Assembly (NCBI GenBank): GCA_947463395.1
Contig: CANHRV010000012.1
Location: forward strand, 1-16,633
Direction: 5' to 3'
From: Opitutia bacterium
Lineage (GTDB): Bacteria; Verrucomicrobiota; Verrucomicrobiia; Opitutales; UBA953
Length of the DNA stretch: 16,633 bases
A program made the translations under genes and the position numbers. Positions 13,767 to 16,633 of this stretch are shown one piece after another. Under the pieces are notes generated by a model. The model made no database searches and was not told the origin of the DNA. It saw nothing but the letters and a program-made list of their open reading frames with translations. Positions within the stretch are counted from its first letter, which is position 1, and each line of letters begins with the position of its first letter.

Positions 13767-15435
13767 GGTTCGTTAACATTTCCTCTGCGCAGTCAGCGAT
13801 TCGTCGCTTTCCACAAAAACTGGCGGCTTGCTGAAGGTTGCGTAGTCCGCGGGGGAGGTGAGCAAGAAAATCAGCCCGGCCTTTTTTACGTCCGAGGAAA
13901 GCATAGGCTCCACAAGCTTGTAGTAGTCGCTGAGTAGCGGCGGTATACAAAAGTTGACTGAATTCATCGAGGGAACCTTTCCAACCTGAAGTCTCGCGTG
14001 CCTGATCCTCCATTTCAATACGCCAAGAATCGATATCGGGACGTTGGAGATAGGGGTCGAAGGCTAGCGATGCGTAATCGTAAAAAGCACAGCCCCAACG
14101 TGCTCCTTGAAAATCAATCAACCAAGCTTGTTGGTTTCGAATTAAAATGTTTTGTGATTGGAAGTCGCGATGAATCAGTACGGTGGGTTGAGCAAGAAGC
14201 ACCTTGGTCAAACTCGACATTTCTTTTTGTAATTCTCGATCGTGTTTACGACCTACTAAAACATTATCTGTAAAATATTGGTGTTCCCAGGCATAAAGTT
14301 TTTCATCAAAAGAATCCATTAACCTAATCCCCGCTGTATGAATCAGTTCAGGTTTTACTTGATGGAGTTTGGTAATCTCCGTGATTGCGGAAGCATATTC
14401 AGGCCAAGGGAAAGTAGGTTGCTGAGCGAGAGTCCAAAGATCGGTTGTTCCGAGATCTTCTAAAATTAAAATCCCCTGAGGTTCATCCTCGGCTAGGACG
14501 TTGGGCACAGCGATTCCAGCACGCTTTAAGGTTTGGGCTAATTTTCCGTAGAGCAGGTTCTCGGGTCGACTGTCGTCATAGAGGCAGAGAATGGCGGTTT
14601 CGCCCGAATTTTTTTGTAAGCGATGATACAGTCGACCTGAACCTCCTTTAGGCTGAACAGATCCCTCGAGTAAATGATACCCCAAGAGAGACGCGGCTTG
14701 CTCCGCAGCGATGGCTCCGCGCACTGGTTTCTCCCATTCGGTTTTTAATGCCTGATATTCTTCGATGGTTCCAAGGTCATGCCAGAGGGGGCTTGTATCT
14801 AAAAATCCTTGAACGGATTCTGGAGATTTTTCGAGAGCGCGAAGGAAAGATTCGACCAAAGATTCAATGGTAGTTGGCACCTGTTGGACAAATTTTTGAC
14901 TTACGATACAGATGCCAGTATACTGATAGAGAGGGTCTTTTTTGCCTAATCGATGCCGTAAATCCGTGACCAATCCATCGTCGGTGATGCAGACATTTTT
15001 ATTTGGTCCTTCTTCGCGAACAATTAAAGTAACATCGGCTTGATTGTCGTAATGGTGAATCGCGGCCTTTTGTACGTCACAGTCACTGAGAATATCTCCA
15101 TTCCAAATGATAAGAGATTCATCTTCAGGCTGGAGTAGGCGCGCGATATTCGCCAGTCCGCCCCCAGTATCGAGAAGGGTGGGTTCATAAACCAGTTCAA
15201 TCGTCGCCTCGCGAAATTTCCTCTCGGGGAAAACTTGCTCCCACTTTTCGGCACAGTGGTGAGTGTTGATGATGAATCGACGAACTCCTGCTTTCTCCAG
15301 CTTCTCTAAAGCCTGAAAGACCATTGGCTTTCCCTGTAAAGGCAGAAGTGGTTTGGGGCAGTTTTCGGTGAGAGGGCGCAGACGGGTGCCTAGACCAGCT
15401 CCGAGGATAAACGCAGTGCGCGGAAATTTAGTCAT
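13750..15435 (-). CDS. Fused sugar-1-phosphate nucleotidyltransferase (MurU-like) and sugar kinase (AmgK-like)
   Basis: This is a 561-residue two-domain cytoplasmic protein. Residues 1-237 are a nucleotidyltransferase: [30 protein letters not shown] (9-38), DTGGGLANI (89-97), WNGDIL with metal ligand D114 (111-116) and HDLGTIEEY (219-227). Residues 240-561 are an aminoglycoside-phosphotransferase/choline-kinase-like domain: [10 protein letters not shown] (264-273), the hinge [12 protein letters not shown], catalytic loop [12 protein letters not shown] (H422, D424, N429) and metal-binding IDFQGARWG (D441). In pseudomonads AmgK phosphorylates MurNAc (or GlcNAc) at C1 and the separate MurU makes UDP-MurNAc, bypassing MurA and fosfomycin. 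Here both steps would sit in one chain. Both domains keep their key residues. The ATG at 15435 overlaps the fur end by eight bases. The substrate is inferred; another sugar is possible. Confidence 0.85.
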   Translation of the reverse strand: MTKFPRTAFILGAGLGTRLRPLTENCPKPLLPLQGKPMVFQALEKLEKAGVRRFIINTHHCAEKWEQVFPERKFREATIELVYEPTLLDTGGGLANIARLLQPEDESLIIWNGDILSDCDVQKAAIHHYDNQADVTLIVREEGPNKNVCITDDGLVTDLRHRLGKKDPLYQYTGICIVSQKFVQQVPTTIESLVESFLRALEKSPESVQGFLDTSPLWHDLGTIEEYQALKTEWEKPVRGAIAAEQAASLLGYHLLEGSVQPKGGSGRLYHRLQKNSGETAILCLYDDSRPENLLYGKLAQTLKRAGIAVPNVLAEDEPQGILILEDLGTTDLWTLAQQPTFPWPEYASAITEITKLHQVKPELIHTAGIRLMDSFDEKLYAWEHQYFTDNVLVGRKHDRELQKEMSSLTKVLLAQPTVLIHRDFQSQNILIRNQQAWLIDFQGARWGCAFYDYASLAFDPYLQRPDIDSWRIEMEDQARETSGWKGSLDEFSQLLYTAATQRLLQACGAYAFLGRKKGRADFLAHLPRGLRNLQQAASFCGKRRIADCAEEMLTNLKRDR

Positions 15436-15904
15436 GAGTTTTGGCTGAGCAGGTAGGGCAGATTCCGTAAATTTCCATGATATGAGTTAAATCTGCATAA
15501 CCTTTATTGCGTGCAGCGGCTTCCAGTCGCGAGGTGTCGCAACCTGGCAGGCGCTCGATACTACCGCAGCGACGACAAATGACATGATGGTGGTGATGCC
15601 CCTGGGAGACTAGAGCGTAAAGACTGCGTCCTCTCTCTAGGGGGTGTCTTTGCACGATACCCGCCTCGTCGAGTGCACCGAGACTCCGGTAAACCGTCAC
15701 TAAGTCCAGATTACCATCCCCCGCTTGTGCATGAATTTGTTCTGCACTCAGCGGTATCTTAGATTCGGCTAAGATTTGTAGCATGGTCAGACGTGGACTG
15801 GTGATACGCAGAGCTTTTTCTTTCATGCGTGCCAAGGCCTCGGCTACGCGGGGAGCGACGCCCTCCCCACAGCAGTCTTCATGGTGGTTCGGTTCAGGTG
15901 GCAC
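15428..15904 (-). CDS. Fur-family metal-responsive transcriptional regulator
   Basis: This is a 158-residue repressor of the Fur/Zur/PerR type. The winged helix covers about residues 16-95 (ITSPRLTMLQILAESKIPLSAEQI, then DLVTVYRSLGALDEAGIVQR). The dimerisation domain has GHHHHHVICRRCGSIERL (102-119) and a C-terminal CPTC (149-152). C110, C113, C149 and C152 would form the structural zinc site, and the five-histidine run at 103-107 provides regulatory metal ligands. I use the GTG at 15904 because the first DNA-binding helix (VAEALARMKEKALRIT) extends before the only nearby ATG (15826), which would cut it. This start also adds an unusual metal-ligand-rich N-terminus (NHHEDCCGEG). Iron, zinc and peroxide sensing cannot be told apart from sequence. 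It is upstream of the MurU-AmgK fusion, with an eight-base overlap, and divergent from metX. Confidence 0.88.
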   Translation of the reverse strand: MPPEPNHHEDCCGEGVAPRVAEALARMKEKALRITSPRLTMLQILAESKIPLSAEQIHAQAGDGNLDLVTVYRSLGALDEAGIVQRHPLERGRSLYALVSQGHHHHHVICRRCGSIERLPGCDTSRLEAAARNKGYADLTHIMEIYGICPTCSAKTHD

Positions 15905-15989
15905 GGCACTAAATTTGCTGTCATTTATGACGTGGCAACACCGAATGGCTACTTGCCTCCGGCCAATGACTGGTTTCCCTTGTCTTTAC

Positions 15990-16633
15990 ATGTTCGAAAG
16001 CCCGACCAAGTCATCTTCACGCTCACTGGGACCTACCCAGTATCATGACTATACCTCATCCGCTTCCTTTGCCTTGGAGTTAGGAGGTGAACTGCCACAG
16101 CTAAACCTTCGTTATGAAACTTACGGAACTTTGCTTCCGGATAAATCGAATGCTATTTTGATACCTCACGCTTTAAGCGGTGATCATCATGTGGCTGGTC
16201 GCTATCAATCCGATGATCCCAAACCGGGTTGGTGGGATGGTTTTGTTGGCCCTGGTAAAGCCATTGATACCGACCGTTTTTTTGTGATCGGCATTAATTG
16301 TATCGGTGGTTGTCGCGGTTCCACTGGACCTTTGTCCATCGACCCACGCACTGGTAAGCCTTACGGGGGTTTTTTCCCTGAAATTACTTTGGGAGATATT
16401 GTGCGTGCTCAACGTCTTGTCATCCGTCACTTAGGCATTTCACGATTGCATGCTGTCGTTGGCGGATCGATGGGCGGAATGCAGGCCTTACTTTGGTCGA
16501 CCGATTATCCTGATGAAGTCGGTCGTATTGCCGTTCTGGCGGCTGGATTAAGTCAATCACCGATGGCGATTGCTCTTAATGCTGTTTCTCGTGCTTGCGT
16601 GGAATCCGATCCACAATGGCGGGGTGGGCATTA
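15990..16633 (+). CDS. metX: Homoserine O-acyltransferase, partial at the window edge
   Basis: MetX, an alpha/beta hydrolase-fold enzyme, acylates homoserine for methionine synthesis. The frame from the ATG at 15990 is open to the window end (214 full codons; the family has about 350-390). It begins MFESPTKSSSRSLGPTQYHD and continues with LELGGELPQLNLRYETYGTL, IPHALSGDHHVAG, WWDGFVGPGKAIDTDRFFVI, the hallmark NCIGGCRGSTGP, and the nucleophile elbow VVGGSMGGMQAL with the catalytic serine. The Asp-His remainder of the triad lies beyond the window. An in-frame ATG nearer the conserved core is lacking, and the ATG at 16045 is in another frame and stops after 12 codons. No ribosome binding site, SAM riboswitch or clear promoter is visible in the 85 bases shared with the divergent fur gene. 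Acetyl- versus succinyl-CoA use cannot be decided. Confidence 0.93.
   Translation, partial: MFESPTKSSSRSLGPTQYHDYTSSASFALELGGELPQLNLRYETYGTLLPDKSNAILIPHALSGDHHVAGRYQSDDPKPGWWDGFVGPGKAIDTDRFFVIGINCIGGCRGSTGPLSIDPRTGKPYGGFFPEITLGDIVRAQRLVIRHLGISRLHAVVGGSMGGMQALLWSTDYPDEVGRIAVLAAGLSQSPMAIALNAVSRACVESDPQWRGGH

Noticed and set aside
15905..15989. SAM riboswitch or Fur box before metX
   Set aside because: The 85-base gap is too short for a SAM riboswitch fold, and I see no inverted GATAAT-like repeats.
16045..16083. ATG at 16045 as an alternative metX start
   Set aside because: It is in a different frame and stops after 12 codons. The frame containing the MetX motifs opens at 15990.
16173..16430. 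Minus-strand open frame of 85 codons opposite metX
   Set aside because: The plus strand here encodes the highly conserved MetX core, so this is an antisense shadow.

Overview
The window comes from a Gram-negative bacterial chromosome with tightly packed housekeeping genes and roughly balanced base composition. The LPS genes (lpxA and a heptose-bisphosphate-phosphatase-like gene), the exported proteins and lipoprotein, the single-chain archaeal/eukaryotic-type glycyl-tRNA synthetase and the cyanobacterial-like glucose-6-phosphate isomerase suggest Verrucomicrobiota or a relative. That placement is inference, with low to moderate confidence. I see no phage, transposon, CRISPR array, tRNA or rRNA.

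Left edge (1-960). The first five codons and part of the sixth of a minus-strand gene, probably ribosomal protein L32 (rpmF), lie at the edge. Next comes a plus-strand HAD phosphatase of the GmhB type. It converges on a minus-strand gene for a small exported cysteine-rich protein, which ends at a clear intrinsic terminator.

Minus-strand block (about 9326 down to 1023). In transcription order it holds ilvD, pgi, a membrane-anchored coiled-coil protein, a 55-codon lipoprotein that is easily missed, rsmI, a protein of unknown function with a possible degenerate nuclease fold, lpxA, pdxA and a cobalamin/siderophore-type periplasmic binding protein. Most junctions overlap by 1 or 4 bases (TAATG or ATGA) or are separated by fewer than 70 bases. 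The block therefore looks like one long operon, or a few nested ones, mixing amino acid, sugar, envelope, ribosome and cofactor functions. A perfect 11-bp inverted repeat spans the ilvD-pgi gap and covers the GTG start of pgi.

Plus-strand block (9435-13766). Divergent from ilvD are scpB, pheA (chorismate mutase, prephenate dehydratase and ACT domains) and an MCE/MlaD-type membrane protein, joined by ATGA overlaps. glyS follows after a 62-base gap.

Right end (13750-16633). On the minus strand, a Fur-family regulator overlaps the start of a large fusion of a MurU-like sugar-1-phosphate nucleotidyltransferase and an AmgK-like sugar kinase, probably a one-protein MurNAc salvage enzyme. The fusion gene overlaps glyS tail to tail by 17 bases. 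metX (homoserine O-acyltransferase) starts divergently from the fur gene and runs off the window.

The most interesting items are the MurU-AmgK fusion, the exported cysteine-rich miniprotein, the unknown protein in the lpxA operon, the hidden lipoprotein coupled to rsmI, and the hairpin over the pgi start. I did not find a clearly new multi-gene system.
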